Below are positions 39,207-47,699 of a stretch of 64,000 bases of DNA, piece by piece (the stretch's first letter is position 1; each line of letters begins with the position of its first letter). This DNA comes from Streptomyces sp. TS71-3 (GTDB lineage: Bacteria > Actinomycetota > Actinomycetes > Streptomycetales > Streptomycetaceae): positions 2,046,001-2,110,000 of the forward strand of contig NZ_BNEL01000003.1 in assembly GCF_018327685.1 (NCBI RefSeq). The letters are read 5' to 3'. The position numbers were made by a program, and so were the translations under genes. The notes beneath the pieces are model-generated. The model was given only the letters and a program-made list of their open reading frames with translations, had not been told where the DNA came from and ran no database searches.

Positions 39207-39387
39207 GGCAGCCTCACGGGAAGGGTGTCCGTGCCGGGCGGCGGGCGGCCCCGCACGCCGCCCGGCACGGAGCTTCAGGGTCGTGCCACGGGCGGCCGTG
39301 GGGCGTGGTCCCGCCGGGCCCCGGGGGAGCCGTACCGGGGTGACGGGTGGTGGGCCGAGCCCGTCTGCGGCGGCTGCGGGTGAGGCG

Positions 39388-39564
39388 TCACCGGCCGTCC
39401 TCGGGGCGCAGCAGCCCACGTTCGTACGCCTTCACCAGCCGCTGGGGCACCAGATAGGAGACGCCGTCCACGGTGACAGGCACGAGCCGCGGCGGCGTCG
39501 CCTTCCACTGCGCGCGGCGGTGGCGGGTGTTGCTGCGGGACATCTTGCGCTTGGGCACGGCCAT
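39388..39564 (-). CDS. rpmF: ribosomal protein bL32, cysteine-free
   Basis: 58 residues starting [40 protein letters not shown]. The C-terminal zinc-finger cysteines of classic L32 are absent. It diverges from znuA, with two Zur boxes in between; the nearer one is 40 bases upstream of this gene. Confidence 0.95.
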   Translation of the reverse strand: MAVPKRKMSRSNTRHRRAQWKATPPRLVPVTVDGVSYLVPQRLVKAYERGLLRPEDGR

Positions 39565-39603
39565 GGGGACCTCCGGGGTGAACGGGTGCGTCAGGACACT
39601 ATA

Positions 39604-39618
39604 TGGAAATGGATCCCA
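39604..39618. promoter_or_regulatory. Zur box 1, rpmF/znuA intergenic
   Basis: TGGAAATGGATCCCA, 11 of 15 to TGAAAATGATTTTCA, 40 bp upstream of rpmF. Confidence 0.8.
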
Positions 39619-39648
39619 TTGCCATCGGGATGGAGGTCATGTTGGTAT

Positions 39649-39663
39649 TGAAAATCATGTTCA
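39649..39663. promoter_or_regulatory. Zur box 2, rpmF/znuA intergenic
   Basis: TGAAAATCATGTTCA, near-consensus Zur operator, 72 bp upstream of znuA. Centre-to-centre distance to box 1 is 45 bp. Confidence 0.85.
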
Positions 39664-39734
39664 TCTAAGATGCGAGTCTTCCACCGATCGCCGGGCGCCC
39701 CCACCCTCCCGGCAAGCCCGACAGGAGTCACGTC

Positions 39735-40673
39735 ATGCACCACGCTCTCGTACGCGCCGCCTCCGCCGCCCTGGGGGTCGCCCTCCTGGCCGTGGGTGCG
39801 AGCGCCTGCTCGACCGCGGCCCCCTCCTCGGCCGCCGGCACGTCGTCGGACGCCTCGATCAGGGTCGTGGCGGCGGAGGACTTCTGGGGCAGCATCGCCC
39901 GGCAACTCGGCGGCAGCCATGTGAAGGTGACCAGCATCATCAGCAACCCGAACGCCGACCCGCACGACTACGAGCCCACGGCCGCCGACGGCCGCGAGGT
40001 CGCCACGGCCCGGTACGCCATCGTCAACGGCATCGGCTACGACACCTGGGCCGACAAGCTGCTCGCCGCCAACCCCGAGCCGGCCCGCACCGAACTGAAG
40101 GTCGGCGACCTGGTCGGCATCAAGCCCGGCGGCAACCCGCACCGCTGGTACTCCCCGGAGGACGTCCACAAGGTCATCGAGAGGATCACCGCCGACTACA
40201 AGAAGATCGACCCGGAGCACTCCGCCTACTACGACCACCGTGCCAGGACCTTCGACGACCAGACGCTCGCGCCCTACGACGATCTGACGGCGAGTCTCAG
40301 GAAGACCTACGCGGGCACCCCCATCGGCGCCTCCGAGTCCATCGTCGTTCCGCTGGCCCAGAGCCTCGGGCTGAGGATACTGACGCCCGAGAGCTTCCTG
40401 GACGCGATCAACGCGGGTACCGATCCGACGGCCCGGGACAAGTCCACGATCGACCGGCAGATCGAGGACAAGGAGATCAAGCTCTACGTCTACGACAGCC
40501 AGAACTCCACTCCGGACGTACGGGCGCAGGTCGAGGAGGCGAAGGAGGCGGGGATTCCCGTCACGGCCGTCACCGAGACCCTGACCCCCGCCGGTGCGTC
40601 CTTCCAGGACTGGCAGGTACGGCAGCTCCGCGCGCTCAAGTCGGCGCTGGCCGAGGCGACGGGCAGGCGATGA
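39735..40673 (+). CDS. znuA: zinc ABC transporter, substrate-binding lipoprotein
   Basis: 312 residues. AGGAG site, signal peptide with lipobox ASAC, then the cluster A-I metal-binding fold: VVAAEDFWGSIARQLGG, NPNADPHDYEPTAADG (metal His), NPHRWYSPEDV (second metal His), and the C-terminal part with YDSQNSTPDVRAQVEEAKEA. No His-rich loop. Captures zinc (possibly manganese) outside the membrane. First gene of a tightly overlapping operon with an ATPase and two permeases, under two Zur boxes. Confidence 0.92.
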   Translation: MHHALVRAASAALGVALLAVGASACSTAAPSSAAGTSSDASIRVVAAEDFWGSIARQLGGSHVKVTSIISNPNADPHDYEPTAADGREVATARYAIVNGIGYDTWADKLLAANPEPARTELKVGDLVGIKPGGNPHRWYSPEDVHKVIERITADYKKIDPEHSAYYDHRARTFDDQTLAPYDDLTASLRKTYAGTPIGASESIVVPLAQSLGLRILTPESFLDAINAGTDPTARDKSTIDRQIEDKEIKLYVYDSQNSTPDVRAQVEEAKEAGIPVTAVTETLTPAGASFQDWQVRQLRALKSALAEATGRR

Positions 40674-41545
40674 GCGCCGGAACCGTCCAAAGAGGCCTGC
40701 CCGCACGGGGCCCGGCCACCGGCACACCGGTGGTCTCGCTGCGCGGTGCGGCCGTGCGGGTGGGTGGCCGCACCCTGTGGTCGAACGTCGACCTCGACAT
40801 CGGCGCCGGGCAGTTCGCGGCCGTGCTGGGCCCGAACGGAGCGGGCAAGTCCACCTTGGTGAAGGTGCTGCTCGGGATGGTGCCGCCCGCCGGGGGCGAG
40901 GTGCGGGTGCTGGGCGCGGAACCCGGTCGCGCGGGGGAGCGGGTGGGCTACCTTCCGCAGCGGCGCAGCTTCGGCGCCGCCCTTCGCATCCGGGGCCTGG
41001 ACGTCGTGCGTCTCGGTCTCGACGGTGACCGCTGGGGCGTCCCGCTCCCGCTGCCCGCACGCTTCAGCGCACGTCGACGCGACGAGCGCGCACGCGTCGC
41101 CGATGCCGTCGAGCTGGTCGGCGCCGCCTCCTACGCCCACCGGCCGATCGGGGCCTGCTCGGGTGGCGAGCAGCAGCGGCTGCTGATCGCCCAGGCCCTC
41201 GTGCGCCGTCCTGAACTGCTGTTGCTGGACGAGCCCCTGGACAGCCTCGATCTGGCCCACCAGCGTGCCGTCGCCGCGCTGGTCGGGAGGATCTGCCGGG
41301 AGCGGAGGGTGAGCGTGGTGATGGTCGCCCACGACGTGAACGCGATCCTGCCGTGGCTCGACCGCGTCGTGTACCTCGCCGAGGGCCGGGTGGCCGCCGG
41401 GCGGCCCGAGGAGGTCATCACCACCGAGACGCTGAGCGGCCTGTACGGCGCGCCCGTGGAGGTGCTGCGCGCCAGCGACGGGCGGCTGGTCGTGGTCGGG
41501 GCCCCCGAACCGTCTGCCGTGCACAAGGATCGGCATGCCTCGTGA
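40670..41545 (+). CDS. znuC: zinc ABC transporter, ATPase
   Basis: 291 residues starting at the ATGA overlap with znuA. Walker A GPNGAGKST, Q-loop LPQRRSF, signature CSGGEQQR, Walker B LLLLDEPLD, switch His in VMVAHDVNAI. Powers uptake of the metal delivered by ZnuA. GTG of the next gene overlaps its stop. Confidence 0.93.
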   Translation: MSAGTVQRGLPARGPATGTPVVSLRGAAVRVGGRTLWSNVDLDIGAGQFAAVLGPNGAGKSTLVKVLLGMVPPAGGEVRVLGAEPGRAGERVGYLPQRRSFGAALRIRGLDVVRLGLDGDRWGVPLPLPARFSARRRDERARVADAVELVGAASYAHRPIGACSGGEQQRLLIAQALVRRPELLLLDEPLDSLDLAHQRAVAALVGRICRERRVSVVMVAHDVNAILPWLDRVVYLAEGRVAAGRPEEVITTETLSGLYGAPVEVLRASDGRLVVVGAPEPSAVHKDRHAS

Positions 41546-42360
41546 GTGTGATACGGAGTCTGTGGGCGTACCCGTTCATGGTCAACGCCTTCCGCGCCGG
41601 GACGGTCGTGGCGGTGCTGGCCGCCGTCATGGGGTGGTTCACCGTCCTGCGGCGGCAGACGTTCGCGGGCCACACCCTCGCCATGGTGAGCTTTCCGGGT
41701 GCCGCGTTCGCCACGTTGCTCGGCGTCGCCCCGGGCCTCGGCTACTTCGGATTCTGCGTCGGCGCGGCCGGCGTCCTCGCGGTACTGGGGCCCCGGGAGA
41801 CCGGTCATGACGCCGCGCTCACCGGCACGGTGCAATCCGCCCTGCTGGCCTGCGGATATCTCTTCGTGGCCCTCTACAAGGGCTTTCTCGGCGGCGTCGA
41901 CTCGCTGCTGTTCGGGAGCTTTCTGGGCATCACCGACGCGCAGGTGGTGACGTTGGCGCTGATCGCGGCGGCCGCGCTGGGAGCACTGGCGATCATGGGT
42001 CGACCGCTGCTCCTCGCCTCGGTCGACCCGGCCGTGGCCGCTGCGCGGGGTGTCCCGGTGCGGGCGCTGTCGGCCGCGTTCATGGTCCTGCTGGGGGCCG
42101 CCACGGCGGGCGCCAGCCAGATCACCGGCAGCCTGCTGGTGTTCGCGCTGCTCGTGGTGCCGGCGGCGACGGCACAGCAGCTCACCGCCCGGCCAGGCCT
42201 GGGCCTCGCGCTGTCCGTGGTGATCGCCCTCGCCGTGGTGTGGACCGGGCTGGCGGCCGCCTACTACACGCCCTACCCGATCGGCTTCCACGTGACGAGC
42301 ATCGCTTTCGCCTGCTATGTCCTGGCCCGGCTCCGGCGGCTCGCGGGAGGCCCCGCATGA
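41542..42360 (+). CDS. znuB: zinc ABC transporter, permease 1
   Basis: 272 residues, about eight membrane helices, ABC-3 family: FTVLRRQTFAGHTLAMVSFPGA, then LLFGSFLGIT and the coupling loop ARGVPVRALSAAFMVLLG, SLLVFALLVVPAATAQ (listed in short pieces). GTG start overlapping the ATPase stop. Forms the pore with the second permease gene. Confidence 0.9.
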   Translation: MSVIRSLWAYPFMVNAFRAGTVVAVLAAVMGWFTVLRRQTFAGHTLAMVSFPGAAFATLLGVAPGLGYFGFCVGAAGVLAVLGPRETGHDAALTGTVQSALLACGYLFVALYKGFLGGVDSLLFGSFLGITDAQVVTLALIAAAALGALAIMGRPLLLASVDPAVAAARGVPVRALSAAFMVLLGAATAGASQITGSLLVFALLVVPAATAQQLTARPGLGLALSVVIALAVVWTGLAAAYYTPYPIGFHVTSIAFACYVLARLRRLAGGPA

Positions 42361-43184
42361 GCGCGTTCGAGCACCCCTTCCTCGTCCACGCGCTGGTCGC
42401 GGGCACCGGCATCGCGGCGGCCGGGGGCCTGATCGGCTACTTCCTGGTGCTGCGCGCCCAGGTCTTCACCGGCGACGTGCTGGGCCACGTCGCGTTCACC
42501 GGCGCCCTGGCCGCGCTCGCGGCGGGGGTGGACCCGAGGGTGGGACTGTTCGCGGCCACCATCGCGGTAGCCCTCCTGCTCGGGGTGATCGGGGGGCGCA
42601 GGCGGGTCGACGACGTCGCCATCGGCAGCGTCCTGTCCTGGTTGCTGGGGCTCGGGGCCTTCTTCCTCACCCTCTACACCACCTCGCGGGGTGCCACACA
42701 CGGCACGGCGGGGGTGAGCGTCCTGTTCGGCTCCGTCTTCGGCCTCTCGGGCGGTCAGGCATGGACGGCCGCGGCGACGGCCGCGGGGATCTGCGTGGCA
42801 GTCCTGGCGCTGGCCCGACCGCTGCTCTTCGCCTCGCTCGACGAGTCGGTGGCCGCCGCCCGTGGCGTACCCGTAGGCGCCCTCGGCCTCGCCTTCCTGG
42901 TCCTGACCGGAGCCTGCGCCGCCGAGGCCGCACAGGCGGTCGGCTCCCTGCTGCTCCTCGGCCTGCTCGCGGCCCCCGCGGGAGCCGCGCACCGCATGAC
43001 CCGGCGCCCCTGCCGCGCCCTGCTGCTCTCCGTGACGCTGGCGGTCGCCGAGATGTGGGCGGGGCTCGCCCTCAGTTACGCCGTTCCGGTGCTGCCGCCC
43101 AGCTTCGCCGTCCTGGCGACGGCCACCACGGTGTACGGGGCCGCGGAGGCCGCCGCTCGCGTGCGAGGTGACGTGCCGGTCTGA
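42357..43184 (+). CDS. zinc ABC transporter, permease 2
   Basis: 275 residues, again of the ABC-3 family: VLRAQVFTGDVLGHVAFTGA, VLFGSVFGLS, AARGVPVGALGLAFLVLTG. It is a diverged partner of the preceding permease. Two different permeases in a zinc operon suggest a heterodimeric pore. ATGA overlap with the previous gene; it is the last gene of the operon. Confidence 0.9.
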   Translation: MSAFEHPFLVHALVAGTGIAAAGGLIGYFLVLRAQVFTGDVLGHVAFTGALAALAAGVDPRVGLFAATIAVALLLGVIGGRRRVDDVAIGSVLSWLLGLGAFFLTLYTTSRGATHGTAGVSVLFGSVFGLSGGQAWTAAATAAGICVAVLALARPLLFASLDESVAAARGVPVGALGLAFLVLTGACAAEAAQAVGSLLLLGLLAAPAGAAHRMTRRPCRALLLSVTLAVAEMWAGLALSYAVPVLPPSFAVLATATTVYGAAEAAARVRGDVPV

Positions 43185-43381
43185 ACGGGCCGGCTCGCCG
43201 GCCGGCGGGTGTGCCGAGCGCGGGTGGTCCCAGGCGGCGGAGGCCGTGGTGGCGCTGCTTACCGGGCGGGGCGGGGCCGGGGCGGAGGCGTTGACACCGG
43301 TGCGTGGTCCGGTCACCGCACCCGGGCGGCGTCCGGACGTCGGGACGGTCTCCTCACGGGGACCGGGAAGCCCGCATCTGG

Positions 43382-43906
43382 TCAGCCCGCGTGACCGCGG
43401 AGTCCGTCCCGGTCGCCGCGGCGGCCGGGCACCAGGTGGCACGGCCGCTCCGCCCGGGCCTCGCCGTCGACGTGGCAGTCGGCGCACAGGCCGGTCAGTT
43501 CCACGGTGTGCTGCACCGCGGCGAATCCGCTGTCGACGGCGACGCGCGCGGCCCACTCCTCGACCACGTCCGAGTCCAGCGGCTGACTGCGCCCGCAGCA
43601 GCGGCAGATCAGGTAGTGACGGTGCCCGTCGGCCCGCCGCAGGCGGTAGAGCCGTCCGCGCTCGCCGGGGGGCCTTCGCGCACCGGAGTCGCCGCCCTGC
43701 GCCCCCTCCGCGGTCCGCTCGTCGCGCACGACGTCCACCGCTCCCGCATCCTCAAGGTCGCGCAGCGCCCGGTAGACGGTGGTCAGGCCGATCGTGTGGG
43801 TGCCCCCGACCAGGAGCGCGTACAACTCCCGGGCCGACACGAAGTCCTGACTGCCCGCGAGTGCTCGCAGGACAGCCGTTCGCTGCCGGGTGGTACGGCC
43901 GCCCAT
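43382..43906 (-). CDS. Fur-family regulator, probable Zur paralogue
   Basis: 174 residues from ATG 43906 (MGGRTTRQRTAVLRAL); the open frame upstream is less likely. The winged helix reads SARELYALL and TIGLTTVYRALRDLEDAGAV, followed by the metal-binding half HRHYLICRCCGRS and TGLCADCH, giving two Cys pairs for structural zinc. A Gly/Ala/Arg-rich insert of about 20 residues separates the two domains. It lies between two zinc-uptake transcription units, so a zinc-sensing role is likely. No Zur box was seen upstream of it. Confidence 0.85.
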   Translation of the reverse strand: MGGRTTRQRTAVLRALAGSQDFVSARELYALLVGGTHTIGLTTVYRALRDLEDAGAVDVVRDERTAEGAQGGDSGARRPPGERGRLYRLRRADGHRHYLICRCCGRSQPLDSDVVEEWAARVAVDSGFAAVQHTVELTGLCADCHVDGEARAERPCHLVPGRRGDRDGLRGHAG

Positions 43907-44035
43907 GGCACATCGCCCCCAGTGGAATCTCACCCAGTGGAACACCGTTGTTCGAAGCACTGCGGACCGTGCGCTCGCCACCCCGCAGATCGGCGCCGTG
44001 CAGGCCGATCAGGGCGCCTGCGCCTGCGCCGGAAT

Positions 44036-44081
44036 CCCGGTCCGCCGGGGCGGGCCCGCTGTCCCGCCCCGGCGGACCGGG
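44036..44081. terminator. strong hairpin after the second znuA-like gene
   Basis: Perfect 19-bp arms (44036-44054 and 44063-44081) with an eight-base loop CCCGCTGT, 27 bases past the stop of the leftward lipoprotein gene. Confidence 0.8.
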
Positions 44082-44107
44082 TCACACCAAGGCCACGCCG
44101 TGCCGTC

Positions 44108-45043
44108 TCACTTGTCCAGTGCGCTCGCGAGGGCGTCGACGTTGCCGTTCATCCAGCCGAGGTAGTCCTTGCCGGTCGGCAGGGTCTCCGTGACGGGGAC
44201 GACGGGGATGCCGGCCGCCTTGGCGGCGTCCTCGACCTTCTTGGTCTGCGGCCCGGAGGTCTGCGCGTTGTAGGCGAGCACCTTCACCTGCTTGCCGCTG
44301 AACAGGCCGAGGGTGGTCTGGAGGGTCTTCGGCGAGACGTCGTCGCCCTCCTCGATGGCCTCGCTGAAGTCCGCGGGGGTCTTGTTGACCAGGCCGCTCG
44401 CCTGGGTCATGTACAGCGGCACGGGCTCGGTGATGGCGACGCCCTGGCCGGCGTGGTCCTTCTTGATGGCGGCCTCCTTGGCCTCCAGGGGCGCCAGCTT
44501 GGCCTTGAAGGCCTCGGCGTTCTTCGTGAAGGTGGCAGCGTCGTCGGGGTCGGCCTTGCCCAGGGCGCCGGCTATGCGGTCGGCCAGCTTGGCGACGGTG
44601 GGGAAGTCGTACCAGACGTGCTCGTTGAGCTCCCCGCCCTTGGGCGCGGTCTTGCCGGAGAGCTGGACCACGTTGATCAACTCGGTGGAGGAGTTCCCGC
44701 TCTTGAGCATCTTGTCGACGAAGTCGTCGTAGCCGCCGCCGTTCTCGATGACGACCTTCGCCTTGGACAGGGCCAACTGGGTGTGGGTGTCGGCCTCGTA
44801 GGAGTGCGGGTCCTGGTCGGGGTCGTGGATGATCGACGTGATGTCGACCTTCCCGCCCCCTATCTTGCCCGCGATGTCGCCGTAGACGTTCGTGGAGGCG
44901 ACCACCGGGACCTTGGAGGACGACGATGCGCCGGGCGAGCTGCTGTCGTCGCCTCCGGAGCCCGACGAACTCCCGCAGCCTGCGAGCAGAACCAGGGAGG
45001 CACCGGCTGTCAGTGCCATGAGGCGGGATGGGGACGAGAGCAT
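44108..45043 (-). CDS. second zinc-binding lipoprotein (ZnuA/AztC-like)
   Basis: 311 residues. Signal peptide with lipobox LAGC, a long Ser/Gly linker (GSSSGSGGDDSSSPGASSSS), then VVASTNVYGDIAGKIGGG, DPDQDPHSYEAD (metal His), LNEHVWYDFPTV (metal His) and C-terminal VPVTETLPTGKDYLGWM. No permease or ATPase is attached, so this is a stand-alone receptor that may share the znuBC membrane parts or those of the anchored-repeat system. Two Zur-like boxes lie 77-131 bases upstream of its start. Confidence 0.9.
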   Translation of the reverse strand: MLSSPSRLMALTAGASLVLLAGCGSSSGSGGDDSSSPGASSSSKVPVVASTNVYGDIAGKIGGGKVDITSIIHDPDQDPHSYEADTHTQLALSKAKVVIENGGGYDDFVDKMLKSGNSSTELINVVQLSGKTAPKGGELNEHVWYDFPTVAKLADRIAGALGKADPDDAATFTKNAEAFKAKLAPLEAKEAAIKKDHAGQGVAITEPVPLYMTQASGLVNKTPADFSEAIEEGDDVSPKTLQTTLGLFSGKQVKVLAYNAQTSGPQTKKVEDAAKAAGIPVVPVTETLPTGKDYLGWMNGNVDALASALDK

Positions 45044-45119
45044 GGATCCTCCACGACGGGTGTGTCACAACGTTTCACAGGAGACCGCCGGTGTGGGGAC
45101 CGGCGGGCGCCACGCTAGG

Positions 45120-45134
45120 TGGAAACGAATGTCA
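45120..45134. promoter_or_regulatory. Zur-like box, proximal, upstream of second znuA
   Basis: TGGAAACGAATGTCA, 11 of 15 to consensus and 13 of 15 to the site at 46868. Confidence 0.7.
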
Positions 45135-45159
45135 AGACCATACTCGAAGTGGAGCGATA

Positions 45160-45174
45160 TGAAAATCGTTGCCA
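45160..45174. promoter_or_regulatory. Zur-like box, distal, upstream of second znuA
   Basis: TGAAAATCGTTGCCA; left half perfect. Paired with the site at 45120 at 40-bp spacing, similar to the pair ahead of the first znuA. Confidence 0.7.
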
Positions 45175-45398
45175 AGTGTTGATGTGCTGGTGACGGGGTT
45201 GTGCGGGTTCGGACCGGATGGCGACGCGCGCGAGCCCGCTGCCGACGCGGTGCCTGCGTGTGGCGGTGTTCCATGAGGTCGGGGGCTCGCCGGGAGGGAG
45301 AGGTCCGGCGCCGTCGGTGTGGCGGCGCCGGACTACTCCTCTGTGTGCTTGTCCGTGTCGATGCGGCCTGCTCGCCTCGCTCGACGAGCGTGGCTCCG

Positions 45399-46400
45399 TC
45401 ACGCCAGCGGCTTCAGCCCCGACAGATCGCGGTCGACCGTGTGGTTGCGGTCCTCGATCGTGCCCAGCGTGTAGTGCGGCCAGACGCCGAAGTACTCGCC
45501 CCGGGTGCGCTGGCTCCACTGGCGGGCCAGGTCCGACCTGGTCTTGTAGTAGTTGACCAGGTAGCCGCCCGTGTGGACCTTGAGCAGTGAGAAGCCGCCC
45601 GGGTACTCCTTCGGGGCGCCGACCTCCAGGAACTCCACGCGGTGCGCCGGGGCGTCCTGGGCGAATGTGCGCTTGTTGCGGTGCGTGTGGCCGCTGTGGT
45701 GGAAGAACACGCCCGGCGTCTTCGTGTACAGCTTCTCCAGGGCACGGACTTGGTCTGGTCGAGGTCGAAGGCGGGGCCTGCGGCGGAGGTGACTGCGGAC
45801 TCCCAGGTCACCGGGTGGTGGCCGAACAGCGGCGTCGGACGGTCGCGGTCCTTGCGCAGCTCGTGCTCCAGGTCGTTGAACTGCCCGGGGTCGAGCGTGC
45901 CGCCGGCCGTGTCCAGGGTCGCTGTGTCCAGACCGACCAGGCGCAGGCCGCCGATCTGCGCCGAGTGCAACTGCTGACGCCTGGTGGGGAACACGTCTGA
46001 CGCCTGGTGGGGAACACGTCGCCCCGGCAGTCGTGGTGGTCCGTGGCGTCGGGCAGGACCGTGCAAGTGTCGTACGCGTCGCCGACGTGCGGCCGGTCGT
46101 GGTTGCCGCGGGTGACGAAGTAGTCGTGGTCGAGGCGCCCGTACCCGTCGAGGAGTTCACGCACCCGGGCCACGTCGGCGGGCTTGGCCTCGGACGTCAG
46201 GTCGCCCGCGACGAGGAGCCGGTCCGCGGCCCTGTCGGGCCGCCGCAGGTCGTCCGGCATGCCGGTGAGCATGACCTCCGGGTACGGCGGCAGCCCCGGG
46301 TCCTGAGTGAATGCGGGCGGGTAGGCCGGTGATGATGCCCGAGGTGGTCTCGCCCATGTGCAGGTCGTTGGAGAGCGCCAGTGTGAACAGGTGCCGACCC
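45399..46400 (-). pseudogene. metallophosphoesterase, broken by several frameshifts
   Basis: Pieces in different minus-strand frames add up to a calcineurin-like phosphoesterase of the kind secreted by Streptomyces: NDLHMGETTSGIITGLP, then FTQDPGLPPYPEVML, LLVAGDLTSEAKPADVARVR, DYFVTRGNHDRPHVG (metal motif GNHD), LRLVGLDTATLDTAGGTLDP, LFGHHPVTWESAV, FFHHSGHTHRNKRTF (GHTH motif) and the intact end YFGVWPHYTLGTIEDRNH. At least three frame changes are needed; one is explained by a 23-bp tandem duplication at 45975. All catalytic motifs survive, so decay is recent. Confidence 0.8.
45975..46020. repeat. perfect 23-bp tandem duplication
   Basis: The 23 bases starting TGACGCCTGGTGGGGAACAC occur twice, 45975-45997 and 45998-46020, with no mismatch. 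The length shifts the frame inside the phosphoesterase pseudogene. Confidence 0.97.
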
Positions 46401-46488
46401 TTCGGGGTGGCGAGCGTGGTGAACTGGCCCGGGCGTCGGCCGATCCGCCGACGCCCGGGAACTGGAGGGACGTCGGCTGAAGCCCGGA

Positions 46489-46800
46489 GTGGCGGCCGCC
46501 GATCCGGCAGCGGTCCCCAAGGGTGCGCTCCTCGTGCAGGACGTCGAGATCGTCACCGTCATGGACACGTCCGTCGTCGTGACCTCGTTCACCGGGTCCG
46601 CCGATGACGTCGCCGAGCGGCAGACCGATGCCCGTTCCCACGGACACCGAACTGCCGCTCGGCGACGTCGGCAACTTCTCGGACACGCACGCGGGCATGG
46701 ACTGCTGTCACCCATCACGCCGCCAGGCCCTGCGCTGGGGCAGCCTCGTCGCCGCGACCCCGCTACGAACCGCTCATGGCGCATCGACCAAAGGCCTACC
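46489..46800 (+). pseudogene. inverted and shuffled N-terminal fragment of the phosphoesterase
   Basis: On the plus strand: VPKGALLVQDVEIVTVMDTS and VVVTSFTGSADD (a fibronectin-like N-terminal domain), then in another frame PVPTDTELPLGDVG and, further right, GMDCCHPSRRQALRWGSL, which looks like a Tat-type signal (SRRQALR). In related phosphoesterases I would expect signal, then this domain, then the catalytic domain, all on one strand. Here the pieces are in the wrong order and opposite to the catalytic domain at 45399-46400, suggesting an inversion. Confidence 0.5.
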
Positions 46801-46867
46801 AAGCGTGAAGTCCCGCGTTTGGACCAAGGCGATGCTCTCGGCCGCCCGGACTCGGTCCCGCGTCATA

Positions 46868-46882
46868 CGGAAATGAATGTCA
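46868..46882. promoter_or_regulatory. Zur-like box upstream of the small Cys-tailed protein
   Basis: CGGAAATGAATGTCA, 11 of 15 to consensus, 66 bases ahead of ATG 46948. Confidence 0.65.
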
Positions 46883-46947
46883 TAATGGATAAGCCCGTGG
46901 GCCTGGTGCCGCTACCGGCCCCCGTCGTCAGAAGTGAGGAGGCCCCG

Positions 46948-47265
46948 ATGGGGCGAATCAAGGCCAACCGCGTCAAGCGCGAACGGCGGCCGCGCGACGC
47001 GTGGGAGAAGATGCTCATCGGTGAGATCACCCCCCAGCTCTTCCGGGGGCGCGTCATCACCCCGGCGGTCATCACCGAGATGCGGGCCACCGACCCGGGC
47101 AGCAACCAGCAGCTCGACGCCGGGTGGGAGCGCGAGGTCCTGGAGAACAACCGGCCCTGGATCGAGGATCCCGAGTTGCGCGCCGCCACTGAGAAGCGGT
47201 GGGCCGAAGAGGGAACCACCAGCCGCGTAGCGGTCAACAACCGCGGTTGCAGCTGCGCCTGCTGA
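46948..47265 (+). CDS. small protein with C-terminal GCSCAC motif, probable Zur-regulon member
   Basis: 105 residues from ATG 46948 with a GAGGAGG site six bases upstream; an in-frame ATG at 46873 would start inside the operator. Composition is charged and helical (MGRIKANRVKRERRPRDAWE, VLENNRPWIEDPELRAATEK), with no signal peptide or membrane helix. The only cysteines are three in the last five residues (NRGCSCAC). A Zur-like box precedes it. I do not know the family. A metal-handling role is suggested by the cysteines and operator. A ribosomally made peptide precursor was considered because of the tail, but no modification enzyme is nearby. Confidence 0.65.
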   Translation: MGRIKANRVKRERRPRDAWEKMLIGEITPQLFRGRVITPAVITEMRATDPGSNQQLDAGWEREVLENNRPWIEDPELRAATEKRWAEEGTTSRVAVNNRGCSCAC

Positions 47266-47640
47266 CCTTGCCGGCCGGCCGCGACCGCTTCTTGTGAGCA
47301 GCGTCTACTGGTGAGTCCCCCCGACGGCCACGGCGGGAGCGGCATGCGCGGCTCCGGCAGGGCGAGTCCAGGGCCGTGCGCACCGTCCGTCCGTCAGGCG
47401 ACGATCTCCTCGCACTCCAGCTCCCGCAAGGTGAGGCCGCCGTGGTGGTCACGGCGGATCGCCGCGTCCAGACCGACCTTCGACGTCTGCGCATGACCAG
47501 GGGCCTTCACCGAGAACATTCGCGCAGATGGACAGCGGGTACACCGAGGTCCGCATGACGGAGGTCGGCGGGCCGGCTTCAGGTGTCATCCTCGCTCGAC
47601 GCTCAACGAGGGTGCCGCCTCATTGCGTGGTGGCCAAGCT
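47266..47640. other. gene-poor stretch
   Basis: No convincing gene. A minus-strand frame 47394-47519 gives 41 residues ending GLTLRELECEEIVA with gene-like composition; it may be the C-terminal scrap of a lost gene. Confidence 0.4.
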
Positions 47641-47699
47641 CGTGTTCGCCGCGGCCGTGCGCTTCTGCTTGCCGGTGACGTGCAGGTCCGCCAACCCTC

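Noticed and set aside
43188..43210. GCCGGC-rich palindrome after the zinc operon as terminator
   Set aside because: Only a short self-complementary stretch with a two-base loop; too weak to call.
46489..47265. One long plus-strand gene of 258 codons
   Set aside because: The left part is phosphoesterase debris and the right part is the small protein with its own ribosome site at 46948; the join crosses a Zur-like box.
46948..47265. Lanthipeptide or other RiPP precursor because of the Cys tail
   Set aside because: No leader-like motif and no modification enzyme, protease or exporter beside it.
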